Below, piece after piece: positions 12,151 to 23,195 of a DNA stretch of 64,000 bases. The notes under the pieces were generated by a model that made no database searches, was not told the origin of the DNA, and worked only from the letters and a program-made list of their open reading frames with translations. How positions within the stretch are numbered: position 1 is the first letter of the stretch; the number at the start of each line of letters is the position of its first letter. Origin of the DNA: Tetradesmus obliquus (taxonomy: Eukaryota; Chlorophyta; Chlorophyceae; Sphaeropleales; Scenedesmaceae); contig CP126204.1 in NCBI GenBank assembly GCA_030272155.1, positions 4,517,501-4,581,500 of the forward strand, written 5' to 3'. A program made the translations under genes and the position numbers.

Positions 12151-13310
12151 CACGCGTTTTGGAGCCTTTGTGTGCATGGTTTTGGCAAGTCGAGAGCCGG
12201 TTGATTTGCTGCAGGGGCTGATGGGGATGAGCCTTGGACATGCATGTCACTGCTGCTGCTGCTGCTGCTAATGAAACCTGCAACGTGATGCAATTGCTTT
12301 GTGCAGCGGCTTGTGCACGCAAAGCAATATAAGATGTGCAACAACACGAACAAACTGCCAGCGTTCTGTAACATGCACAGTTCATTGCCCTGGGCGTGTG
12401 AGCAGGCATGCACCTGGCAGCGCTTAGCACAGCCGTGTCGGGATGTCAGGTTTCTCTATAAACCACTGCACCGGGATGATCTGCCCCGAACTGACCAAAG
12501 CAGCCGAGTTACACAAGACCTGACCATAACAGCAACTGCCACCAATGATCCTTATCACAGCAAAGTACGTAGGTTCTTCTGTATCCTCAATCACTGACAC
12601 AGAGCGCCCCAGACGCAGTGTCTCCAATGCACCAGGCATGGCCGCAGCAGGCTAACGTCACAATACAAGTTGTACGCATGCAAATTCTGTAGATGTGTCA
12701 AGCTTGCAATGGTTGTCCTCATATCCATGCCATACTACAAGCACGCTGCACAGACTGCGAGTCTGTCTCAGATCTGTAACAATGCAAGTATGTAAATGCC
12801 ATGCTGACTCAGGCTAGATGACATTGCAGCAGCTGCTGCAATGCTGCACCATGGCAGGCGTCCAATGCAAACCAATGCAAGATGATGTAGCAGCAGCAGC
12901 ATGATGCAGATGCTCAGGTGACAAAGGTCAACAGCCTCTAGGTGACAGCTGTTAAGAAGCAGTTATGGCAGATCCAACTGCCAATGCTGCTGCCGGGCTG
13001 CATGCGCCCGCTGCGTGTGTGTAAGTGCTGCCAGAAAGTAACGACGGACCACATCCAGACACAAAGATCCCACAACACCCAACAGCACACTGCCTTCGAT
13101 CTGTTTGTCAAACGTTCCATTGATGAATGCATCAAGATGCATCTTCATATGCAGCATAGCAACGCTGCAGCACACCCTGCCGTGGTGGTGGAGGTAGCAA
13201 TCGGTATGGTGTCTGCGTCACATAACACATACTGCTCTGGGCAGGGTAAAGGCCTTCCAAACATGTTTCAACGCTCTGCATGCTGCAGATCGGGGTCAGA
13301 GCACGCAAGT
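12151..13310. other. Convergent intergenic region
   Basis: This lies between the 3' ends of a + and a - strand gene. Open frames occur on both strands (for example 12942-13331 +), but none resembles a known family or shows an exon context. It contains a CTG run (about 12250-12270). Confidence 0.5.
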
Positions 13311-15138
13311 TTAGGGCACGCTCTGCTGTGAATCGGCAGCTGCCTGCTGCCGCAGCTGTTGCTTCCGCCGCGGCAAGTTGTATTCGGACGCCAGGTACTG
13401 CCGAGCAGCCGGGCCTATGTCCCACTTTAGGGTTTGCTCAAAGAAGGGCAGCAGGTCCTGCTCAGGGGCTGCCACACTGGCAGCAATGAAGTAGCCGCTC
13501 CTAAATCGATCGAGGTCAATCCAGTAGACAGGCATCCTGCGCAGGAAGCAGAGGCATGCACCAGGAGCGTCAACTGGATAATGACACGTGTGACGTACCA
13601 CATCCATCACAGACAGCGCAACCAACTACACAGTCAATCACGCTCAAGCTTTCACGATCAGGATCAGCCAACTAGAACTTCGCATTACACTTAAACAGCA
13701 CCAGCCTCACCTGTCTGCCAGTTCATACAACGAGTGGAAGAAGCGCTGCAGGAAACACCTAGACTCGAAATAATCATCTGGACAATTGCCTGCTGCCCTT
13801 GCATGTCGGCCAATCCGTGCAGCGAGCGGAAGGAGCGCCGCAGGAAGGATCAGCCACATGCAAACCTTTGACATACATTAACATTGACATGCACACATTA
13901 ACATGCCTGTGCGTCAGCTTCATCATGCGCCTCACCTGTCAGCCAGCTTCATCATGCGCCTCACCTGTCAGCTTCATCATGCGCCTCACCTGTCAGCTTC
14001 ATCATGCGCCTCACCTGTCAGCTTCATCATGCGCCTCACCTGTCAGCTTCATCATGCGCCTCACCTGTCAGCCAGCTTCATCATGCGCCTCACCTGTCAG
14101 CCAGCTCATACAGCGAGTGGAAGAAGCCGCTGCAGCGGCTGCAGGAAGGCTGAAGTGCTCCAACCATCAACCTTCGACACAGATATGGAACAAATGACCC
14201 AGCATCGGCCTCACCTGTCGGCCAGTTCATAGAGCGAGTGGAAGAAGCGTTGCAGGAAGGTGTAGCGCCGCTGGCCGAAGCGCCGCCACAGGTGCACAAA
14301 CACGCCGCTCGCCAGCAGCCGCACCGGTGCGGTCTCATTGTCAAGAGACGTGCCCTGGGTGGTGGCAGCAGCGCAGGTGTGTTGAGACCGTAAGAACGCG
14401 TCAAGATGAGGGCGCGTGGGAACTGCGCAGGCAGCTGGCTGTGCTACATGCGGAAACTGCACATGACAAATGAACAGGGGCATGTAGTTGCAGGCGGCAG
14501 ATCTCTCAGGTGGCCATCACTATAGGAATTCCCCACCGTCAGGTTTGCTTTGTCACCGTATTGCCATGGTTAACACCTTCGCAAGCCATGTTTGCGAAAC
14601 GTTTTGGGAAGGGTTTGCGAAGCCCCCCGTTGGTGCAGTGGTTGCCCATACACTGCTGCAGACATATTGCTGAAGGTGGCGCGGGGGCACATGGCTCACC
14701 TGGCCCCATGTTGCGGGGGCACATGGCGCGGGGGCACATGGCTCACCTGGCCCCATGTTGCGGGGGCACATGGCGCGGGGGCACATGGCTCACCTGGCCC
14801 CATGTTGCGTCCCAGCTGTAGTTCTTCTGCTGCAGTGTGGCCAGCGCCGAAGCCTCCCAGTAATCCAGCAGCTGCGCAAACGTGAAGTTGCGCGGGTGCC
14901 CGCTCAGCTTCAGCTGCGGCAGGCGGCTTGAGATCATTATGGTCATTGCTGCATCAAGCACACAGTAGCCGTGGCCAGACCACCAGCCGCTTGGGGCTGC
15001 TGCGTAATCCAGGGTGCTGCTGATATGCGGGAACAGGTAGTTGAAGGGCATGCTGCGCAGCGTCGCGCGGCTGAGCAGCGACTCGTTGCGCAGCGCTGCG
15101 CGGAACATGTCGAGCAACGGAGGCGCGCCTGCAGGTGT

Positions 15139-15177
<39 letters not shown>

Positions 15178-18166
15178 GCAGCAGCAGCAGCAGCAGCAGC
15201 AGCAGCGGCGGCGGTGGCAGAGATGCAGGGTGTCATTGGTGATTAAGCCAGCATGTTCCGTCGCAGGGTGTAGGAAGCTGCACGGCAGCCAGTGGCAGGG
15301 TTGCGCTGCATTCAAGAGCTGCAGTACAGCAGTCTCAGACAGCCTGCGGTGAACTCAAAATGCATGAATGTCGTCAGCCCTTCGGCCCTTCAGCTCACGT
15401 GTCATGCAGCCTGCCGCGGCCCACCACGAGACCTAGTACACGCCTTCCATGTCGCTCGTGTACACCACCAAACACCAACCGTGTGCTCAGCGCAGTCGTC
15501 CGTGCCACATTCAGCTTTGCGCAACTAACGACACAACCTTGGACCGCCTCACTGATCTCTGAATTCCGTCAGCCCCACAGCTCACGTGTCATGAAGCCCG
15601 CCGCGCCCCACCACGAGACCTGGTACACGTCCTCCGTGTCACTCATCGACACCTCGTAGGGCGTGCGCCCGTCCAGGCTGCTGCCATGCTGCAGCTCCCA
15701 CGCCTCCAGCAGAGCAGCCGGGGCCATGCCGATCAGCCGGTCAAACATAACTAACACTTTCTGCATGTTATTTATGACGAGGCCTATCGGAGCCAGCACG
15801 TCTGTGGGAGTGAGGCCGGAGGCGATGAGTTCAGCTACTTCGGGCTCTTGTGTGGCGAGTACGTTGACTACCAGGGCGATTGCTAATCTCGAGCCTTTGA
15901 AGAGCCACACCGTGCCATCGCGGTACTTGGGGTTGACGGCGCGGAACAGGCGGTCGTAGCTGTTGGGGAAGCAGGAGTGCGGCAGCGGGGCGGCAGGGCA
16001 TGACGCAACGTTGTCAGGGGGCACAGTCAAGGCAGGTGTATAAAGTGATGTCGCGGTACTTGGGGTGGACGGCGCGGAACAGGCGCTCGTAGCTGCAGTG
16101 TGCAGTGAGGGTCAGCGGCACAGCAGCAGGGTGGCACAGCAGTGGGCATGGCATGACGCAGGTATGTGCTGTGTGCAGCGTGCAGCCTGCCCGCCATGTT
16201 GGCGAGCTTGACGGCGCGGAACAGGCAGTCGTAGCTGCAGGGAGGGCCAGCCACGCAGCAGCGTGGCGGCGGGGCACGACCACACAGTGTCGCCAACGCA
16301 ACCAGCTTGGGCAGCATGGCCGTGAAGGCCAGAGTAGCGCTTGCATGCCGCCTGCCATTCTGCGTGCCTGTGCTGGACAGGATGGACTCCCGTGGGCACT
16401 GCACAGTGGCCTCACATGCTTGCTGACACGTTGGACCACCCCCCCCCCCTGTGCTGTGCCGTGTTTGTCCCTGCAGGTGGTGGTGCTGGACAAGATGGAC
16501 TACGCCTGCCATGCCGCGTGCCTGTGGCTGAGGCGCCTGTCTGTATGACACGCACTGCTTGCCGGCAGATCCCCTGCATACCAAGTGCCACTATGGGGGC
16601 TGACGAGCAGTGCAAGTGACCTTTGGATGGCCTTTTGTTGTTTGCTGCATGGCCAGCAAATGGCCGCATGCTGCTGCTGTTGCTACCAGTTCGTTCACTC
16701 AAAGCTGTCACAACTGTTGCAAAATGCTCTGGCATGATGGCAGCACGGGACGTTGTGCTGCAGCGCTCAGCAAGGCTGCAAGCTGGCTGGCTCAAGGCGC
16801 TCACCTCTTATCTTCCACAAAAACCACACTGCTGCCGAATGGTGGGCCTGCAGCGACAGCAGCAGGCAACAGGCAGATGTGTGTAGGTTGGATGTTTAAA
16901 GCAGTGTGAGTGGTTGCTGCAGCTACAGAGTACTGTCGCATTGCCTGCTGCAATGCGCTACAGGTCCCAGCAGGCACAGAGCCTCCTGACAAATGTAAGA
17001 CTTGCATCATGCAAAGCAGCAGCCGGAGCATTCAGGACAGGCAGCAGTATCAAAAACAGCCGCAGGCAGATGTTAACCGTTTGTATCATATATAATGTAA
17101 TGTATAATCGCATGGCTCACCCATGCACTGGTAGCCGTCAGCACTCAGCCGCTGTCCCTGCTGGCAAGTGCAGCTGTACTGCCAAGGCGCTGCGCTGCTG
17201 TTGCCCCTGCAGGACTTGGCGCTGGGCCTGCAGATTGACACCTGGCCACAGCTGTAGCCTGCATGTCATAAAAAATTACAATGTGACAATGTGACATGAC
17301 AAATAACAAGGTGTGGTTTAATGGTTTTGTGAGGTCCTGCAGTGCACTTGCATGCAGTCCAGCCATCATGCTGAAGGAGACTAGACTAGTGACCTGAAGA
17401 TAGCCGCATCATGTAATACGGGAGGCGATAACGCTGCATGGTATGATATAACAGCAGAGCATGCTCGCTGACAGCTGTTGAGTTGCCAGGCTGGCTGCTG
17501 CTTGGTGCTGATGTTGCAGCACTGCGCTGTGAATGCTGTTTGGAGCGGCGATGCTTTCCACTTGCGAGTAAGTGCTGCAGGTAAACACTGCCCCCACAGC
17601 AGCACGATTCTCTAATCAGCACAACTCCACCCCTGCTGCTGCTGCTGCTGCTCCCATGCATGTAGTTTGCATGCCGTCTCACCTTGCTTCACCAGCGTCC
17701 CTTGGCACAGATCGTCCTGTTCCCTGGGCTGCCAGCCCCAAGCATTTACGCTGCCTATTGGGGCAGTCGGCCACTTGCGCGCGTATGCAGTCATCAGGTA
17801 CCCATCTGTTCTGGCGCCGACACAGAGGGCCTCCTTGTTGCATGCCTCTGTCAGCAGCTGCCACACATACTGGCTGGTGCCTGCTATGTTGGTGAAGGGC
17901 AGAGTGAATCCCAATGTCCTAGTGTTTGGCAGGAAGGTGTATCCTGCAGGCACTCTGTTGCCACATGTGCTGCCAGGTGCTGCTGCTGTTGCTGCTGCCC
18001 GTCTTTGCGCGGATGGGCTGGGTGGGTTAGGTACAGGCAGAGGCCAAGGTATAGTTTTGCTGTATTCTGTTTGCGAGTCTGTGGACTTGAAGGTTGCTAG
18101 CAGTACTAAAAGGGTTAACAGAAGAGCAGGTTTGCTGCCTCTCCCAGGCACTGCTGCTGGTTCTAG

Positions 18167-18206
<40 letters not shown>

Positions 18207-18223
18207 CCGGCAGCTCCGTCCAT
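13311..18223 (-). CDS. Secreted PAN-like/EGF-like protein, copy A (unknown family)
   Basis: Seven exons were joined by hand: 18223-17683, 17258-17121, 16847-16805, 15959-15586, 15128-14794, 14354-14215 and 13536-13311 (TAA). They give 598 residues and every phase closes. An Ala-rich start and a hydrophobic segment (ALLLTLLVLLATF, about residues 33-45) suggest secretion or a signal anchor. Next come a Cys-containing PAN-like region (CGNRVPAGYTF ... ACNKEALCVG) and an EGF-like domain (CTCQQGQRLSADGYQC, about 181-226). The conserved C-terminal half contains VWLFKGSRLAIAL, the block YFIAASVAAPEQDLLPFF and the ending YNLPRRK. That half loosely recalls helical parts of secreted metallopeptidases, but no HExxH was seen, so no enzyme activity is claimed. 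The paralog is at 23133-27505. Exon 4, 6 and 5 edges are duplicated in the introns (16050-16240, 13720-14150, 14688-14811). Confidence 0.78.
13918..14113 (-). repeat. Minisatellite of splice-donor copies
   Basis: Seven copies of a 26-30 bp unit reading TTCATCATGCGCCTCACCTG on the + strand. On the sense (-) strand every unit contains CTGACAG|GTGAGG, the exact donor that ends exon 6 at 14215. The array lies in the following intron. Longer, degraded copies of the exon 6 end are at about 13725-13775 and 13805-13850. Confidence 0.88.
14688..14811 (-). repeat. Three copies of the exon 5 donor
   Basis: A GGGGGCACATGG-rich unit containing GGCCAG|GTGAGCC in the sense direction is repeated three times. 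The copy at 14794 closes the reading phase; the other two are inside the intron. Confidence 0.85.
16484..16548 (+). pseudogene. Fragment resembling an NDP-sugar dehydratase exon
   Basis: After a good acceptor (TTTGTCCCTGCAG), the + strand reads VVVLDKMDYACHA, close to the VVVLDKLDYCAS strand-turn motif of RHM-type nucleotide-sugar 4,6-dehydratases. A weaker copy (VLDRMDSRGH) lies about 110 bp upstream. It is antisense to, and inside an intron of, the secreted-protein gene. The frame stops soon after, and no other dehydratase exon was seen. Only about 12 residues support it. Confidence 0.35.
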
Positions 18224-19224
18224 GCAGTTGCTAGCCTGCTGCGATCCACTAAGACGTTCTAGACCATATGCTTCTCTGATATTGAAGTGCAAACAGCAGC
18301 GTTCATGGTAGCATGCACGGAGCAGCGAAGGAGGGCAGAAGCCACGCTGCTAGGCGTCGCACTGCATCAGTTTGACCTGCACGTCAGGCTGTGGCGATAT
18401 GTGACAATCAACTGTACACAACCGTCAATACACACCCAGCAGATGCGTCTCAGATCACTGTCGAGTGGGGTCTCGTGAATAACAAAGCCGACGGAGTGTC
18501 ACCGAGAGCTGCAGCCATCAAGCCAGCCGTTGATTAGAACGGCAGGTCGTGGTGTTCCAATTGAAGTATAGTTAAACTTGCAGATAGTCGTTGAAACCCA
18601 CGGGCCGGAATGGTATTCGTTGAGTGCACTGAACCCACGTGGGATGCCCACACCTGGCCCAAGTGGGGTGTGAACTTGATTCACCATGTCGTTGTGCATT
18701 GCCGCTTTGCGATGTTGGGTTTGACCCTGGTGTAGTGTCAGAGGTACCAGAATTAATCCAGGAACTTCAGGAAGCTTTTGCAATGTCATGGCCTGAGATG
18801 CCTGGTGCACCACGGGAATGCAAGGACGTTACAGCAGGTGGCAGCCTCACAGCAGGTGCTGCCATGACGTGATCACGTTAAACATGCAACCGCTGTGATA
18901 CACTACTTTGTAACAGTGATCAAGCATAGCTGTCGTGAGCGTTGAGGAGAAACACTCCTATCCAAAAAATGTGCCCTTCAAAGCCATGTAAGCGGACACA
19001 GCATGCTGCAGTCAAGCGTGCTGCAGCAGCTGCGCCTAAATCTGAGGTATCTAGCGTCAACATGCCCCACACAAAGTGTTCTCAGTCCTGGATCAAATCT
19101 TACGTCCATACGTCCAAATCTTCCCACAAGGTGTGTGCATGCTTTATGCAAGCTTGCACTTCTGGCAAAATCCAGAAACAGGCGTACACTATGCCGAGGG
19201 AGGCTTGTTTGATCCACGTGGTAG

Positions 19225-19420
19225 CACCTTGGTAGGCTTAGTAACCCGTTTCGTCCTTGTTTACTAACCAGCTGCTAGGGTGCCCATGAAGGCATCTCCT
19301 GCTACTAAGCCTAGTCAAGGCCTACGAAGCGATGACGAAGGGAGAGGTACCAGGGCTGGTTCGCCTGGTGATACCGACCAAGGCTTCGTAGGCAAACGTT
19401 GGTCATGCTTGGTTGCTGCT
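19225..19420. repeat. Dispersed repeat, copy 1 (possible non-autonomous element)
   Basis: Shares the motifs TTCGTCCTT...TACTAACC, AAGGCCTACGA and AAGGCTTCGTA with 21440-21800, in a context of internal short inverted pieces (AAGGCTTCG / CGAAGCC). No ORF of a transposase was found, and the ends are not defined. Confidence 0.4.
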
Positions 19421-20486
19421 TAGTGCGGCTCTGAATCAAATAGTTTGGCCGTAAATCAGTGTCATGAGTTGTTCAAGAAACACATAATACCGATCAGACA
19501 CGCATTACGGCATGCAGGGCCCCGCTGAAGCTCTGTCATGTGTTACGATACAAAATAGACAGGCAGCACGTCGTCCTTTCATGTTGATCAACCGCACAAC
19601 AGATAGCTACAGACACCCTTCCGATATTAATGTGAAGTAGTAGCTTGATCGCACTCGTTCGCACGCCGCAGCTGCAGCTGGTGCATGCTGCTACAGAAAC
19701 AGCCAGCAACTGCTCACCGACAGGCAGCTCGCGAAAGTCATTAATGAAGCATGATACAACCCGATGCGAGGGTGACATGCCCAGATCGTTGCGGAAGTAC
19801 GCAGATCGAGCAGTAGGAGTATGTGCAGCAGTAGTCTGGCTTCATGGCGCATTCTCCAGGCCGTTGTTGGCTGTTCCACACACCTATATCCGCAAATCTC
19901 ACCCGATGAAGTTGCAAGTTTTCAATTGCTGAGCGTTGGTGAGCCACTCGCCGCCTGTTCAACTGCAGCTACAGAGACAGCACCAGCTGCTGCTGCCAGC
20001 GGCGTCAAGCTGCGCATGCGCTGCCTGCCCACGAGCCTAGCATGTGCTGTAGTGCAGGCTGCTGACACCAGCCGCAGCAATGCAGTGGAAGATGGCTGGC
20101 ATGATCAAGCAGACGGAACGGCAAGCAGGGTTTGCAATGTATCAGCCATGTACACTGCTGGCTGATGAGCTTGGTGCCTGCAGGTGTCCCACCAAGAGCA
20201 GCTAATCACCCACATGTACCACAACTGTGCTGTCACAAGAAGGCAGCAGCCAGGAACACAACTGGTATCTCCCAGATTGTGACACAGGTATGTCGAAGCT
20301 TGCTCCCTGTAGGATGCCATTGTTTTGGCGGCACACGGTTGTGGCTGTGCTGCGTTGAGTGGAACATCTACAGAACAGACTAGCAGCGCATTTCACATGT
20401 CCAATTGCTTCACATGCATGCCGTCCTGTACCTTTGTGCAGCAATTGATGTTGCCTGCATGTTTCCTGATGGAATGCGGGTCCTTG

Positions 20487-20520
<34 letters not shown>

Positions 20521-21439
20521 GTCAGGATCGGCCACCATGCACAAGGACGCACCATATGTATAAGAACAAATTTATTTATGTCACTGGATGACAGGCCAAG
20601 AAGCTGATCTCTAGCGGGCATGGCACAAAGGTGGCACAGCAACAGTCAGGCACCATGAGGCGGCCAGTGCACTGAGGTGAGCTGATCAAACAGTTCCCAT
20701 ACGTGGTGCAGCAGCATAGGTTGCACCTACTGCGTCTGTGATGTGCATGCTGTGGTTGGATGGCAACACCGTGTTGTTGTTGATTATGTTCATTCATTCG
20801 TGGTTTGGATTTTCAAGTTCCACCTGTTCATGTTGCATCAGTAGGTGCTTCGTGTGTGACAGGTGTCGAATTACATGTTGGACTGCCAGGGTTGAGACTG
20901 GCTACATTTCTTGGGAGCGATCACGTGCTGCTGCACTGTTCTACTGTGCTGTTGCAGGGTACCCTCTAGGGCAGGCCTGGCACAGCTGCAACTGTACAGA
21001 AGCACAGCTGCTCAAGCTGGGAAGACAACTGAGGACAGGCAGAATCTGCTGGTTATTTGCGCCTAGCATCTTAGCATCTTGAAAAGAAACACGAATAGGC
21101 AGCAGCAGTGGAAGCAGTTGATGGCTGTAACAGGTGTGCTGCCGGTGACAGCAGCATGCGCAGAAGTGATGCGTTCCGCTGCCAAACATGCAGCTGTGAG
21201 GGCCATGACGCACTGGTTTACTTCTCTTGACGTGTTTCCACGCGTCCCTTGTGTTTGCTGAATTCATCAGCTGTTGGTATGTGGTCTTTCAGGGCAGCTG
21301 GCAGCTGGGCAGTTGCACCTGCTTGCTGCATGCAGTCACTTCAAGTGAAATCAGTGCCACCAGGAGAGCTTCGCGTGGGCCTCTCTCTTGGCGTCGGGTT
21401 CTCTCTTGGCGTATAAGGTTTGTTTCTTTTGCTACTTAG

Positions 21440-21800
21440 CACTGTAACAGAGCGCCAGGCAAGGTTATGGGACTTGATAAGGCTTGACAGTGCGAAGCCC
21501 TATAGGGCTAGCTAGTAGCATGTGTGCGTACTCAGCCTTGCTTTCGTCCTTACCTACTAACCTAACTGAAGGTTAACAAAGGTTTCGTAAGGAAGGGCTG
21601 GTAATCAGGCATTGATGAGCGTATACACAAGGGCTGATAATCAAGCATTGATCGTAACAAGCCTTGTCAGCACACGGTCAAGGCTTCGTCGTCCGAGAGC
21701 TACCAAGGCTTCGCAAGCCTACTAAGGCCTACGAGGCGAGTACCAAGGTTAATCCTTGGTTAACCCCTTGTCTTCGTCCTTACCTACTAACCAAAACGGG
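21440..21800. repeat. Dispersed repeat, copy 2 (possible non-autonomous element)
   Basis: Contains two copies of CGTCCTTACCTACTAACC (near 21547 and 21776) and several AAGGCTTCG/AAGGCCTACGAGGCG pieces shared with 19225-19420. The two terminal-like direct copies might bound an insertion of about 230 bp. Confidence 0.4.
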
Positions 21801-22865
21801 TGGATCAAACAAGCCCGGTTCGGCATAGTGGTAGCGCAAGCGCAACGAAGCTGCCATAACATTGCAACCAGCAGCACGCCGTCACAATGCTGCGGCTGCT
21901 GCGGCAGCCTCACAACAGCCACCGCCACAATCAACCCCCTGCTCGACACAGCATCATTTACTAGTTTGATTTGTTTTGATAAGTCCTCTACAAGCACAAA
22001 CAAACAAGCTGCCCGAGCACAAGCGAGGGGAGGATGGTACAAGCAGCAGCAGAGTGCTTCAAGCTTCTGACGGTGCTGCACATTGCAAGTCCTGTTCCTG
22101 TGCATCCCCCACCCCCATTCTCACAAAGTCATCACAAGCATGTCACCCATTCCTACCAGCATATGCAGACAACACACTTCTGGCCCAGCATTACTTGCAG
22201 GTGCGCAGCTGTGCAGTCAACATGCGTAAACAACCTTCACACTGCACTAGCTGCGGTGCAAACGGCCCATACGGGGCCAGTAGCTGCTGAGCAGTACAGG
22301 GCAGCAGCAGCAAGTATCACAGATGCAGCTACATGATCCAACAGCCAGCATCGGCTGATATACCACAGTTGTGCATGCGCGATTGAAAGGGGAAGAGGGA
22401 CCAACCAAAAACGCACAGCAATGCAACCACCCACAGCGCAGCATACCCAGCAGCAACTAGTACTGCATGACCTCACATGCTGAAAGACTTTCACAATGCC
22501 TTGCCTTCAGTCCTGCAGCAGGGGCGTATGTGGTGGTGAGAAAAACAACCCCGGTGCATTGTGCCCTTCCCTTGCCAGCCTCAACTGCTGGGCTGTATGT
22601 GCACTTGCAGGCACACTTGATGCCAGTATTGGTTTCTCACCCCCACTGAAGTGCAAGAGTGCCAGCTAAGGAAAGCACAGCTGATTGATAAGCACCTGTG
22701 CTCCAGATGCAGCAACAGCTGCTCCGCAAATTGCTAGTGTGCCGGAGCTCGTTTAGAACAGTGGCAGCACCAGCCAATGCTGCCCCATGACACGGCGGAC
22801 CCCCCGCCTACTTCAGTGCGGCAGCGGCCGCAGATATCGCAGCTGACACAGCCGCAGACTGCCGC

Positions 22866-23195
22866 ATGTCACGGCGGGATGTCATAACGCGCCATCAAAT
22901 AACGAGGCATGCCACCGCTGATCTTCCAGCCAGGCACTGCCTTCACTGCCGGACCTACGGCGGACTCAACCAACGCGCTGAGGTGATATGTTATAACACC
23001 CTACGGTGGGATGTTATAACGCGCCTTCAAGTAACGAGGCATGCCGCCGCTGATCTTCCAGCCAGGCACTGCCTTCACTGCCGGAGCTACGGCGGACTCA
23101 ACCAACGCGCTGAGGTGATATGTTATAACACCCTACGGTGGGATGTTATAACGCGCCTTCAAGTAACGAGGCATGCCGCCGCTGATCTTCCAGCC
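22866..23195 (-). repeat. Three 132-bp copies of a gene 3' end
   Basis: The last coding block and stop codon of the secreted-protein gene B (stop at 23133) is repeated at about 132-bp spacing, with equivalent positions near 22870 and 23001. Each copy reads GGGATGTTATAACGCGCC or a variant on the + strand. The two extra copies lie downstream of the stop, in the 3' UTR or flank. Confidence 0.88.

Larger units (their letters stand above)
18224..22865. other. Gene-poor stretch with dispersed repeats
   Basis: About 4.6 kb without a coding block I can recognise on either strand. Short open frames exist (for example 19076-19267 + and 20738-21082 +) but none has family motifs. There is a CTG run at about 20490-20520. 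Two segments (19225-19420 and 21440-21800) share short motifs and look like members of a mobile or dispersed repeat. The 18224-18500 part is the likely promoter of the - strand secreted-protein gene. Confidence 0.5.
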
